Positions 28,497 through 35,887 of a stretch of DNA of 64,000 nucleotides are shown one piece after another. Both the position numbers and the translations under genes were made by a program. Under the pieces are notes generated by a model that searched no databases, was not told where the DNA came from, and saw only the letters and a list, made by a program, of their open reading frames with translations. Each line of letters begins with the position of its first letter. The stretch's first letter is position 1. Source of the DNA: an uncultured bacterium. Lineage in GTDB: Bacteria > Actinomycetota > Coriobacteriia > Coriobacteriales > Coriobacteriaceae. Location of the stretch: positions 1 through 64,000 of the forward strand of contig CAJMLY010000008.1 of the NCBI GenBank assembly GCA_905214425.1. Reading direction: 5' to 3'.

Positions 28497-29585
28497 CTAG
28501 TTCATCTTGGCCAGCGCCTTGCCCAGAATCGTATAGGACTCACCCCACTTGGCGTTGGGCTTCGACATAAAATGCGCGCTGTCGAGCACCTTGTAGTTGC
28601 CCGTCTTAACGGCCGAGAGCTCGCCCCAGGCAGGATTGGACTCCACGGACTGCGTAAAGTTGCGCTCGGCGGCCTTTGTATCAGTGCCGACGGACAGCAC
28701 AAAAATATAATCCGGATCGAGCGCGGCGATCGACTCGATGCTAAAGTCCGTGAGCGCACTCGGGTTCTCGTCGCACACGTTGTTCGCACCCAGCTCCTTG
28801 ACCATTGCGCCCGTCATACCGGTGGAATCCTGCGCGGTAACGCCCTTGGAGTACGAGCTCATCACCAGCACACGCGGCTTCTTGTCGGAAACGCTGTACT
28901 TTTTGACGGCCTTTTTAATCGAGGCCTGAACATCGAGGCCGTTCTTCTGATACAGGTCGTCGCGACCCGTGATGGCGGTAAAGATGCGGAGCATGCGCAG
29001 ATAGTCGTCGAACGTGGTGACCTTAAAGAACGCACAGGGAATCTCGGACGCATCGAGGGCGCTCTTAAGGTCGGATTGCGAAACGCCCGTGGAGTGCTTG
29101 CCATCCGAAAGGCCGGTAGCGATCACAAAGTCAGGGTCCTGAGCCATGATGGACTCGAGCGACAACGACGTGGAACGGCCCACCGATGCCACCTTGTCGG
29201 CATCGACGCCGTAGTTCTCATAGGCATCGTCGGTCGCAGCCGTCAACTCGCCGCCTGCGAGCTCCCAAGCGTTGGCAAAGCTGCCCATGCAGGCCACGAC
29301 ATGCTTAGGCTTCTTGACGGTAACGGTGTTGCCCAGGTCATCGGTAAAACTCACCGCGCCATCCTCGGCGATCTTAAGATCGACCGACTTGGCGACCTTA
29401 TCGTCAGTCGAAGTCGAAGCCGAGGATTTGCCGGCGTCTGACGACTGGACAGCAGAGCCCGCTGCAGAACCGCTATTTGCCGAGGAACCGGTCGCGCCGC
29501 AGGCGCTCAAGCCCAGGCTCAAAACAGCGGCGAGCGCAAGCGTAGCACCGGCCATCATGGGTCGTACCAAATGGGTCTTCTTCAT
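28497..29585 (-). CDS. Iron-chelate-type ABC transporter substrate-binding lipoprotein
   Basis: A 362-residue lipoprotein. The signal peptide ends in a lipobox (LSLGLSAC; Cys near residue 28), followed by a Ser/Gly-rich linker and a type III periplasmic-binding fold that begins DDLGNTVTVKKPKHVV. This is the FecB/BtuF family. The ATG at 29585 is chosen because a signal peptide begins there; upstream in-frame codons overlap the chelatase gene. It lies 28 bases downstream of the sirohydrochlorin chelatase gene, which supports iron, cobalt or tetrapyrrole as the theme. Confidence 0.93.
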   Translation of the reverse strand: MKKTHLVRPMMAGATLALAAVLSLGLSACGATGSSANSGSAAGSAVQSSDAGKSSASTSTDDKVAKSVDLKIAEDGAVSFTDDLGNTVTVKKPKHVVACMGSFANAWELAGGELTAATDDAYENYGVDADKVASVGRSTSLSLESIMAQDPDFVIATGLSDGKHSTGVSQSDLKSALDASEIPCAFFKVTTFDDYLRMLRIFTAITGRDDLYQKNGLDVQASIKKAVKKYSVSDKKPRVLVMSSYSKGVTAQDSTGMTGAMVKELGANNVCDENPSALTDFSIESIAALDPDYIFVLSVGTDTKAAERNFTQSVESNPAWGELSAVKTGNYKVLDSAHFMSKPNAKWGESYTILGKALAKMN

Positions 29586-29613
29586 CGTTATACTTTCTGT
29601 TCTTTCTTCTCTT

Positions 29614-30486
29614 CTATTCGTTCGTGGCGAACAGCGCACGTGCATGGTGCGCATACAGTTCCCGTACGGTGGCAACCTCGCCCAGGCCACAATCACAAAG
29701 CTGCGGGACATAGTCTGCAGCCGCGAGCACACTCGACCATGAGCGGTCATCCGAGCCACCGATATTCTTGAGCACATGGCGTCCGGCGGAAAGCATCAGC
29801 GGCACCAGCCGCACCGTCGAACCCGGCTCGGCAAGCCCGCGAACAGCCTGCAGGGCAGCGCTTGGGCCATCCGACAGACAGGCCACCGCCAAGTCATCAC
29901 GACCGGCGCGGGCAAACGCCGCTCCAAGCGACCCGTACGCATCAAAGGCGTCGCGGGGTCGCGCGTAGTCGCTGCCCGCCGGCCCGCCAATGCCATGGCC
30001 TACAAAGAGGGTCACGGTCCCAGGCTTAGGCCGCCACTCCCCCATAAGCGCCGCGGCAAGACAATCCACACCCGTGGCATCGGACAGGAGCGGGGCACCG
30101 ACAACGGCCTTCAGCCCCAAGCACTCGGCAGCCGCACCCACGCGCTCGTGCAGGTTGGCTTGGGCCCATCCGTCGACAACCATACCGGACACGATGGCAA
30201 CCATGCGCGCGCCGGCGTCAGCGGCCTGCTCCAGCACGCGCTCCAACTCGGGCGCAGGCTCACCACGGCAAGCCAAAAGCCGGCACACCGCCGGGCCACA
30301 AAAAGCCAGCTCGCACGGTACGTCAACGGCATCGGCCACCGCACGAAACACCGGCTCGATCGCCGCCGTGCGCGCCCGGGCACGCGTGGTGCCGTAGGCG
30401 GCAAACACGACGGCGTCCACGCGACTGATCTCATGCGGCGTCACCGCGCCAGCCGCACCCGACATCTCGGTCAAAGCGTCTGTCAC
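29614..30486 (-). CDS. cbiK: Sirohydrochlorin chelatase, CbiK family
   Basis: A 290-residue CbiK-like chelatase that inserts Co2+ or Fe2+ into sirohydrochlorin. Family motifs seen are FAAYGTTRARAR at the N terminus, FVGHGIGGPAGSDY (metal-binding His) and LVPLMLSAGRHVLKNIGG. Its operon contains a siroheme-type sulfite reductase and no cobalamin genes, so I infer that it makes siroheme by inserting iron. The start is a GTG that overlaps the stop of the JAMM protease gene by 4 bases, indicating translational coupling. The alternative is a cobaltochelatase. Confidence 0.85.
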   Translation of the reverse strand: MTDALTEMSGAAGAVTPHEISRVDAVVFAAYGTTRARARTAAIEPVFRAVADAVDVPCELAFCGPAVCRLLACRGEPAPELERVLEQAADAGARMVAIVSGMVVDGWAQANLHERVGAAAECLGLKAVVGAPLLSDATGVDCLAAALMGEWRPKPGTVTLFVGHGIGGPAGSDYARPRDAFDAYGSLGAAFARAGRDDLAVACLSDGPSAALQAVRGLAEPGSTVRLVPLMLSAGRHVLKNIGGSDDRSWSSVLAAADYVPQLCDCGLGEVATVRELYAHHARALFATNE

Positions 30487-30935
30487 GCCTTTGCCTCAGC
30501 AACCTCGAGCGGTACACGGGCAACCTGCTTGTCGTGTTCAACATGGAAGGCGTTGAGCACCAGATGCTCGGGATCCATGAGCGACAGAATCAGATACGCC
30601 GCCGTCGAGTCAAACGCCAGGCGCTTGTCCTCCTCGGAGGGACGCGACGGGCTCTCGGGGTGCGAATGCCAGTTGCCGAGCATCTCCCAGCCATGGGCAC
30701 GCGCGTCCTTAACGGCCGCGAGCTGCTCGCGCGGATCCATCGAAAAGTGCTCGTTACTCTCGTCGACATTGGTAAGCAGGTACACATGCTCGACGGTACC
30801 CACTGCCGCCTCACCCTCGCCGGCAACCGTGCCGGCGATCAGGCCGCACGCCTCGTTGGGCAGACCCTCCTTGGCATGCGCCACGATGCGGTCGTAGTCG
30901 GCAGCCGCAAGCAGCAGCTTCTCCACGCGCGGCAT
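30483..30935 (-). CDS. JAMM/Mov34 (M67) family metalloprotease, HcyD-like
   Basis: A 150-residue zinc metalloprotease. The JAMM motif is complete: Glu28 in NEACG, then H90-S-H92 and Asp103 in NWHSHPESPSRPSEED. In sulfur-carrier systems such enzymes trim the C terminus of a ThiS-like protein to expose Gly-Gly, or release an amino acid formed on it. The adjacent carrier ends in Gly-Gly-Gly-Cys-Cys, so a trimming step is needed. The gene is 2 bases after the ThiF/MoeB-like gene and overlaps the chelatase gene. Confidence 0.9.
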   Translation of the reverse strand: MPRVEKLLLAAADYDRIVAHAKEGLPNEACGLIAGTVAGEGEAAVGTVEHVYLLTNVDESNEHFSMDPREQLAAVKDARAHGWEMLGNWHSHPESPSRPSEEDKRLAFDSTAAYLILSLMDPEHLVLNAFHVEHDKQVARVPLEVAEAKA

Positions 30936-30937
30936 CG

Positions 30938-31774
30938 CTACTCCCCCGCCTTAAGGCTCGCACCGTGCACGGCGTCGGCGCACTCGGGCTGCTCATAGTC
31001 GATCAGCTCGGTGATGGTCGGATGCTCGCCGCAAATGGCGCAATTGGGGTCTGCCGGCGGCAGCTTGATGGTATGGAAATCGCCCGCCAGCGCATCGTAG
31101 GTGAGCAGCTTGCCGGTCAGCAGGTTGCCGATGCCCAAGATGTACTTGATGGCCTCGAGCGCCTCCAGGCAGCCAATGACACCCGCCATGGCGCCGATGA
31201 CGCCCGCCTGCTTGCACGTGGGCACGGCGTCCTTGGGCGGCATGGTCTTAAAGACGCAGCGGTAGCACGGACCCTCGCCCGGCACATAGGTCATGAGCTG
31301 GCCCTTAAAGCGGATGATGCCCGCGTGCACAAAGGGCTTCTTGGCCATAACGCAGGCGTCGTTGATGAGAAACTTCGTGGGAAAGTTATCCACGCCGTCG
31401 ATCACAAAGTCGTAGTCGGCGATCAGGTCGGCGATGTTGGTGGAGTCGACAAACTCCTGGTAGGTGTTGACCGTGACGTCGGGGTTGATGTCCTCCATCG
31501 TCTCCTTGGCGCTTTCCACCTTAGGCTCGCCAATGTTGGACGTGGCATGGATCACCTGACGCTGCAGGTTGGAAAGATCGACCTCGTCGGCATCGACAAT
31601 ACCGATGGTGCCCACGCCGGCAGCAGCCAGGTACAGGGCCGCCGGTGCGCCCAGGCCGCCGGCGCCAATGATAAGGACGCGGGCATTCAGGAGCTTCTTT
31701 TGCCCCTTGACGCCAACCTCCTTCAAGATGATGTGGCGCGAATAGCGCTCAAGCTGTTCATTCGAAAAAGCCAT
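30938..31774 (-). CDS. ThiF/MoeB/HesA family adenylyltransferase, HcyF-like
   Basis: A 278-residue E1-like enzyme that adenylates the C-terminal glycine of a sulfur carrier. The nucleotide-binding IIGAGGLGAPA is at 35-45, and the ATP-site DADEVDLSNLQRQ follows. Two zinc CxxC pairs are at Cys170/Cys173 and Cys245/Cys248, and a candidate catalytic Cys187 lies in PTCKQ. AAGGGAGC precedes the ATG. It is separated from the carrier gene by a family C palindrome of about 110 bases, the only large gap in this part of the operon. Confidence 0.92.
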   Translation of the reverse strand: MAFSNEQLERYSRHIILKEVGVKGQKKLLNARVLIIGAGGLGAPAALYLAAAGVGTIGIVDADEVDLSNLQRQVIHATSNIGEPKVESAKETMEDINPDVTVNTYQEFVDSTNIADLIADYDFVIDGVDNFPTKFLINDACVMAKKPFVHAGIIRFKGQLMTYVPGEGPCYRCVFKTMPPKDAVPTCKQAGVIGAMAGVIGCLEALEAIKYILGIGNLLTGKLLTYDALAGDFHTIKLPPADPNCAICGEHPTITELIDYEQPECADAVHGASLKAGE

Positions 31775-31813
31775 GCGATAGCTCCCTTAAAACTTGAAGA
31801 GAAACGGGGATCG

Positions 31814-31924
31814 GCTAAAAATGTTTCAGGTGCCGCAGGTTGCCGCGAAAGAGGAGCGCCGCGTACTAAATGTACGCAAGCGACGGCTTGAGGGCCAAGG
31901 TGCGGTGCCTGGAGCATTTTTAGC
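31814..31924. repeat. Family C palindrome, copy 2, overlapping the end of the sulfur-carrier gene
   Basis: An imperfect 111-bp inverted repeat with terminal repeats gctaaaaatg (31814-31823) and catttttagc (31915-31924). The centre is gcgtactaaatgtacgc. Its right end contains the stop codon (TAA, 31920-31922) and part of the last Cys codon of the ThiS-like gene. It is homologous in reverse orientation to 10199-10280. Confidence 0.82.
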
Positions 31925-32129
31925 AGCAGCCACCGCCCATGAAGTAGAGAAACTCAACCGTGTCGCCATCGTTGAGCACGCGGCTGTCGAAGTCCTTGTG
32001 GTCCACGAACTCATCGTTGACCGACACGGTCACGTACTCGGGCGTCTCGACGTTCTCGGCCGCCACGAGCTGCGTCACGGTCAGGCCCTCGTCGTATTCT
32101 TTCTGCTTGCCGCCGACATTGATCTTCAT
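31920..32129 (-). CDS. ThiS/MoaD-like sulfur carrier protein, HcyS-like
   Basis: A 69-residue ubiquitin-fold sulfur carrier. The sequence MKINVGGKQKEY, VTVNGE-like VTVSVNDEF and LNDGDTVEFLYFMGGG are diagnostic. After the Gly-Gly-Gly the protein ends in two cysteines, so it must be trimmed to give a C-terminal diglycine that can be turned into a thiocarboxylate. The ATG at 32129 is preferred because AGGAAGG lies 9 bases upstream, whereas the ATG at 32138 abuts that site. The last codon and stop fall inside the end of a family C palindrome. It is flanked by E1-like, thioredoxin, TusA and sulfite reductase genes. Confidence 0.9.
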   Translation of the reverse strand: MKINVGGKQKEYDEGLTVTQLVAAENVETPEYVTVSVNDEFVDHKDFDSRVLNDGDTVEFLYFMGGGCC

Positions 32130-32194
32130 GATTGGCATCCTTCCTACGAAGTAATTACGTATCCGAGCCCTCGCAGACCCGCTCAGACAGGGCC

Positions 32195-32515
32195 CTAGGC
32201 GAGTGCCCCATCGATAAACTCCTCGAGCTCTTTGAGCGCCTTAAAGCCCACCGTGCGACCGGCCTCCTTGCCGCCCTGGAACAGCACGAGCGTGGGCGCC
32301 GCCATGACGCCGTTGTCAACGGCCACCTGCGTGTCGAAGTTGATATTGACCTTCACCACGTCGAGTTCGCCGGCGCGGGCCTCCTCCAGCTTGGCAAGCT
32401 GCGGGTTTAAGCGCTTGCACGGAATGCAGGTATCCGAATAAAAATCCACGAGCACCGGCTTGTGCGCCTTGAGCACACGTTCCTCAAACGAAGCGGCGTC
32501 GATTCTCTCTGCCAT
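32195..32515 (-). CDS. Thioredoxin family protein
   Basis: A 106-residue thioredoxin fold. The active site is Cys30-Ile-Pro-Cys33 in the sequence SDTCIPCKRL, instead of the usual CGPC, and the cis-proline is in MAAPTLVLF. It is cytoplasmic. The position between TusA and sulfur-carrier genes suggests a dedicated role in reducing a persulfide or an oxidised sulfur-transfer partner. TAAGGAG precedes the ATG. Confidence 0.92.
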   Translation of the reverse strand: MAERIDAASFEERVLKAHKPVLVDFYSDTCIPCKRLNPQLAKLEEARAGELDVVKVNINFDTQVAVDNGVMAAPTLVLFQGGKEAGRTVGFKALKELEEFIDGALA

Positions 32516-32526
32516 CGTCAGTCTCC

Positions 32527-32781
32527 TTACTCGTCCACGAGTTTCTTAACGTACAGGTCAAACGTGCCCTCGTCCGACGGCGCCAGGCGCAGTACCTGCT
32601 GGCCGTCATCCTTAAGCGAGCGCGGCACGTTTTGCATGGGCTCGCCCTCGTTGAGGTGCACTTTGAGCACCTGGCCGATCTCGAGCTCCTCGATGGCGGC
32701 CTTCGCGCGCACAAACGTCATGGGGCAGACGGCGTCGGTGATATCGACCTCGTCGTCAAATGCAATCTCTTCCTGGGCCAT
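32527..32781 (-). CDS. TusA/SirA family sulfurtransferase-like protein
   Basis: An 84-residue TusA-family protein. The persulfide-carrying Cys19 is in DAVCPMTFVRAK; the usual CPxP appears as CPMT. It likely receives sulfur from sulfite reduction and passes it to the carrier or the E1-like enzyme. The ATG at 32781 is chosen from GGAAGGAGG upstream; the longer frame to 32814 has no site. It lies between the sulfite reductase gene and the thioredoxin gene with short gaps. Confidence 0.9.
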   Translation of the reverse strand: MAQEEIAFDDEVDITDAVCPMTFVRAKAAIEELEIGQVLKVHLNEGEPMQNVPRSLKDDGQQVLRLAPSDEGTFDLYVKKLVDE

Positions 32782-32829
32782 GGAGGCCTCCTTCCTTAGA
32801 CGGCATGGGTGCAACCCCGCCGCGTCAAC

Positions 32830-33744
32830 TTATTTATCGGTGCCGACCAGCGGCTTGATGGGCTCGCCCGGCTTGGGCGCATGCTCGTTGTAGGCAGCGG
32901 TCACGGCCTCGACCATGCCCTCCCAGCCCTCGCGATCGAGCGTGAACTTAAAGCGATCGCCGGCCTTGGCGTGGTCGTCGAACCACTGGATCGCGGCATC
33001 CGCCACGGCGATGAGCTGCTCGTCGCTCTCGATGGGCGGAAGGAACGACTTGGCCTTGGTAATGTGGTTGCCAAACAGGCCGCCAAAGCACACGTTGTAG
33101 ACCGGCTGGGTCTCCCAAGCGTCGACCGGGCACTTCTGCGAGCACTTGCCGCAGCTCGCGCACTTGTCGTAGTCCACCGTGAGCGTCTCGCCGTCGTCGC
33201 TGATGGCGCCAAACGAGCATACCTTGGAGCAGATGCCGCAGTGGATGCACGCGTCGGGAACCCAGGTGACCTTGCGGCCGCCCTTGATGCCCATATCGTT
33301 CTCCTCGGCCTTCAGGCAGTTGTTTTGGCAACCGGTCACGCCGAATTTAAACTTACCGGGCAGGTCGCGGCCAAAATAGCGCTCGTCGAGCTCGTTGGCG
33401 ACGGCAAAGCTGTCGATGTTACCCGAAGGACACGACACGCAGCCCTGGCAGCCCGTCACCGTGCGGACGCGCGCGCCGCAGCAACCCGGCTCCACGCCGC
33501 CCTGGGCGAGCACGGCCTTGACCTCCTCGGCATCCTCCACGTTGATCCAGGGGATCTCGATAGACTGGCGACTTGTATTGTGAATATAGCCGTGACCGTA
33601 CTTCTCGGCCACCTCAGCCACGACACGCAGCTGCTCGGCCGTCATATGCCCGGCCACCACGCGCAGGCGAAGGCTGTAGTATCCCTTCTGCTTCTGGGCC
33701 ATAAAACCGCCCTTTTTGAGTGCGGCATTGTTGATCTTTGCCAT
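32830..33744 (-). CDS. Siroheme/4Fe-4S sulfite (nitrite) reductase with ferredoxin domain
   Basis: A 304-residue small reductase. The siroheme-4Fe-4S ligands are C99-x5-C105 and C139-x3-C143 (VTGCQNNCLK). Inserted after these is a two-cluster ferredoxin domain, CIHCGICSKVC at 166-176 and CASCGKCSQKC at 195-205. NTSRQSIEIPWI is the substrate-side arginine region. This is the anaerobic, AsrC/Dsr-like type. In this operon it most likely reduces sulfite to sulfide, which feeds the thiocarboxylate pathway. AGGGGAAC precedes the ATG. Nitrite as substrate is possible but not supported by the neighbours. Confidence 0.9.
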   Translation of the reverse strand: MAKINNAALKKGGFMAQKQKGYYSLRLRVVAGHMTAEQLRVVAEVAEKYGHGYIHNTSRQSIEIPWINVEDAEEVKAVLAQGGVEPGCCGARVRTVTGCQGCVSCPSGNIDSFAVANELDERYFGRDLPGKFKFGVTGCQNNCLKAEENDMGIKGGRKVTWVPDACIHCGICSKVCSFGAISDDGETLTVDYDKCASCGKCSQKCPVDAWETQPVYNVCFGGLFGNHITKAKSFLPPIESDEQLIAVADAAIQWFDDHAKAGDRFKFTLDREGWEGMVEAVTAAYNEHAPKPGEPIKPLVGTDK

Positions 33745-33757
33745 ACCAGTTCCCCTT

Positions 33758-35032
33758 CTATGATTGATCGGCGGCGGTGAGCGATTGCTCGAAATCCTCG
33801 ATAAGGTCGGCGAGGTCCTCGATCCCGATCGATAGGCGAATCGTATCGGGCCACACGCCTGCCGCCTGTTGCTCCTGCGGCGAATTGTCGGCGAAAACAG
33901 TTGTCGCAGGATGCGTGATGAGCGTCTTGGTGTCGCCGATGTTGCTTACGCGCAGCGGCAACTTGACGCCGTTGATAACCTTGAACGCGCGCTCCTGGGA
34001 GCCCACGCGGATCGACATGAGCGCGCCAAAGCCGCGGCCGCCAAACTGACGCGCACCCAAGTCATGACCTGGGTGCGAGGGCAGACCCGGATAGTCGACC
34101 TCGACATCGTGGCCGCTCGACGCGAACCATTCGGCAAGGCCTTGGGCGTTCGCACAGGCGCGCTCCATGCGCAGAGCGAGCGTCTCGATGCCCGTACAGT
34201 TGAGAAACGCGTTTTGCGGCGACAGGCACGCGCCGGTATCGCGGAACAGTCCCTGGCGCAGCTTGACCGTATAGGCCATGTTGCGAAACTTGGCCCACTT
34301 GGCCATGGACGGATAGCGCTGCGGATCCCACGGACCGCGACCCGAATCGATCACCACGCCGCTGATGGCATTGCTGTGACCGTTGATGTACTTGCTCGAG
34401 GACTCAACGACCACGTCGGCACCCAGGTCGAGCGGGCGGCACAGATACGGCGTCGCCACGGTGTTGTCGACCACCAGGCCAATGCCGTGCACGTGGGCGA
34501 CCTCGGCAATAGCGGCGATATCGAGCACTTCGAGCTTGGGATTCGAGATGGTCTCGGCAAAGACGAGCTTGGTGCGCTCGTCAATCGCCTGCTCCAGCGT
34601 TTCCGGTGTCAGCTCGGGAACATAGACGGTCTCGATACCGAAGTCGCGCAGACTTTCGAACAGCTCGAGCGTGCCGCCGTACAGGCAGGCACCCGCCACG
34701 ATCTTGTCCCCCGCGCGCAGCACGTTGGAGACGGCGTTGAAGATCGCCGCCATGCCCGAGGCGGTGGCGACGGCCGCAAAGCCGCCCTCCAGCGCCGCCA
34801 TGCGACGCTCGAACGCCGCAACGGTGGGGTTGCCCAGGCGCGTATACACGTAGCCCGGAGCACGGCCGCCTGCCACCGCGGCGTGACGCTCCTCCTCATC
34901 GAACGCATAGGCGCTCGTCTGGTAGATCGGCGGCGTCGTCGACTCCACGGCGAACGGCTCGCGGCGGCGCGCGTGGAGTAGCGCCGTCTCAAAGCGCATG
35001 CCGTCGATGCGCTCGTCGCTCGGTTCGGTCAT
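33758..35032 (-). CDS. metY: O-acetylhomoserine sulfhydrylase-type PLP enzyme, MetY-like
   Basis: A 424-residue Cys/Met metabolism PLP enzyme. PLP binds Lys214 in SSSKYINGHS; YTRLGNPT, ATASGMAAI and SNIGDTKTLITHPATT are typical of O-acetylhomoserine sulfhydrylases. It would form homocysteine from an activated homoserine and sulfur, here possibly delivered as a protein thiocarboxylate. The ATG at 35032 follows GAGGGAG by 8 bases; the longer frame to 35098 lacks a site. The gene lies 75 bases after the ABC ATPase gene and 13 bases before the sulfite reductase gene. Confidence 0.93.
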   Translation of the reverse strand: MTEPSDERIDGMRFETALLHARRREPFAVESTTPPIYQTSAYAFDEEERHAAVAGGRAPGYVYTRLGNPTVAAFERRMAALEGGFAAVATASGMAAIFNAVSNVLRAGDKIVAGACLYGGTLELFESLRDFGIETVYVPELTPETLEQAIDERTKLVFAETISNPKLEVLDIAAIAEVAHVHGIGLVVDNTVATPYLCRPLDLGADVVVESSSKYINGHSNAISGVVIDSGRGPWDPQRYPSMAKWAKFRNMAYTVKLRQGLFRDTGACLSPQNAFLNCTGIETLALRMERACANAQGLAEWFASSGHDVEVDYPGLPSHPGHDLGARQFGGRGFGALMSIRVGSQERAFKVINGVKLPLRVSNIGDTKTLITHPATTVFADNSPQEQQAAGVWPDTIRLSIGIEDLADLIEDFEQSLTAADQS

Positions 35033-35107
35033 CCTCAATCGCTCCCTCATTGTGCGAACAATTTGCTTGGCGCACCATTCTGCTACAAATCCTACCAACC
35101 GTATAGG

Positions 35108-35878
35108 TTAAATAACGTATTCGGGTCCCTTTTGTTTCGACTTGATGAAATGGTCGTACACACGTTTCTTGTACCAGGCAAAGTCGGCGCTGCCGCGGTC
35201 GCGCGGGCGGCCCAGCTGCACCTCGACGATCTCCTCGATCTTGCCGGGTCGGCTCGACATGACCACGATACGGTCGGCCAGGTACACAGCCTCCTCGATA
35301 TCGTGGGTCACCATGGCCATAGTGCCGCCCTGCTCGGCGTGGATGCGCAGCAGCTCCTCCTGCAGCTCCATCTTGGTAAAGGCATCGAGCGCGCCAAAGG
35401 GCTCGTCGAGCAGCAAAATCTCGGGATTAGTCGCCAAGGCGCGGGCGATGGCGGCGCGCTGCGACATGCCGCCCGAAAGCTGTGCCGGGTACGCGTCCGC
35501 GAACTCTTCCAGGTCGACGGTCTTGAGCAGGCGGCTCGAGATCTGGGAGCGCTCGAAATCGGAATGTCCGCGCAGGCCAAACTCAATGTTGTCGCGGATG
35601 CTCATCCAGGGAAACAGGCGGTGCTCCTGAAAGATCATGGTTCGGTCGGGGCCGGGGCCGGTCACAGGCTTGCCGTCGAGCGCGACGGTACCCGTCGTGG
35701 GATGCTCGAGTCCGGCGATGATCTTGAGCAGCGTGGACTTGCCGCAGCCGGAGTGGCCCACGATCACCAAAAACTCGCCGGCGCGGATATCAAGGTCGAT
35801 ATGGTCGAGCACGTGGCGCGTCTCGCCCTTGATGGAAAAGTCCTTGTTAAGGTCTGCAATCGAAAGCTCGTGAGACAT
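35108..35878 (-). CDS. ssuB: Sulfonate/nitrate/taurine-type ABC transporter ATP-binding protein
   Basis: An ABC ATPase of 256-257 residues of the SsuB/TauB/NrtD family: Walker A GHSGCGKST, Q-loop FQEHRLFPW, signature LSGGMSQR, Walker B LLLDEP and H-loop VTHD. The FQEHRLFPW motif is characteristic of this importer class. Two adjacent ATGs exist (35881 and 35878); the second gives better spacing from AGGAGG. It pairs with the fused binding-protein/permease gene immediately upstream. The exact substrate (alkanesulfonate, taurine or another) is not proven. Confidence 0.92.
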   Translation of the reverse strand: MSHELSIADLNKDFSIKGETRHVLDHIDLDIRAGEFLVIVGHSGCGKSTLLKIIAGLEHPTTGTVALDGKPVTGPGPDRTMIFQEHRLFPWMSIRDNIEFGLRGHSDFERSQISSRLLKTVDLEEFADAYPAQLSGGMSQRAAIARALATNPEILLLDEPFGALDAFTKMELQEELLRIHAEQGGTMAMVTHDIEEAVYLADRIVVMSSRPGKIEEIVEVQLGRPRDRGSADFAWYKKRVYDHFIKSKQKGPEYVI

Positions 35879-35887
35879 CATGCCCTC

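Noticed and set aside
26588..30486. Cobalamin biosynthesis cluster
   Set aside because: Only a CbiK-type chelatase is present; no other cob/cbi genes or cobalamin riboswitch were recognised, and the siroheme reductase in the operon gives a better explanation.
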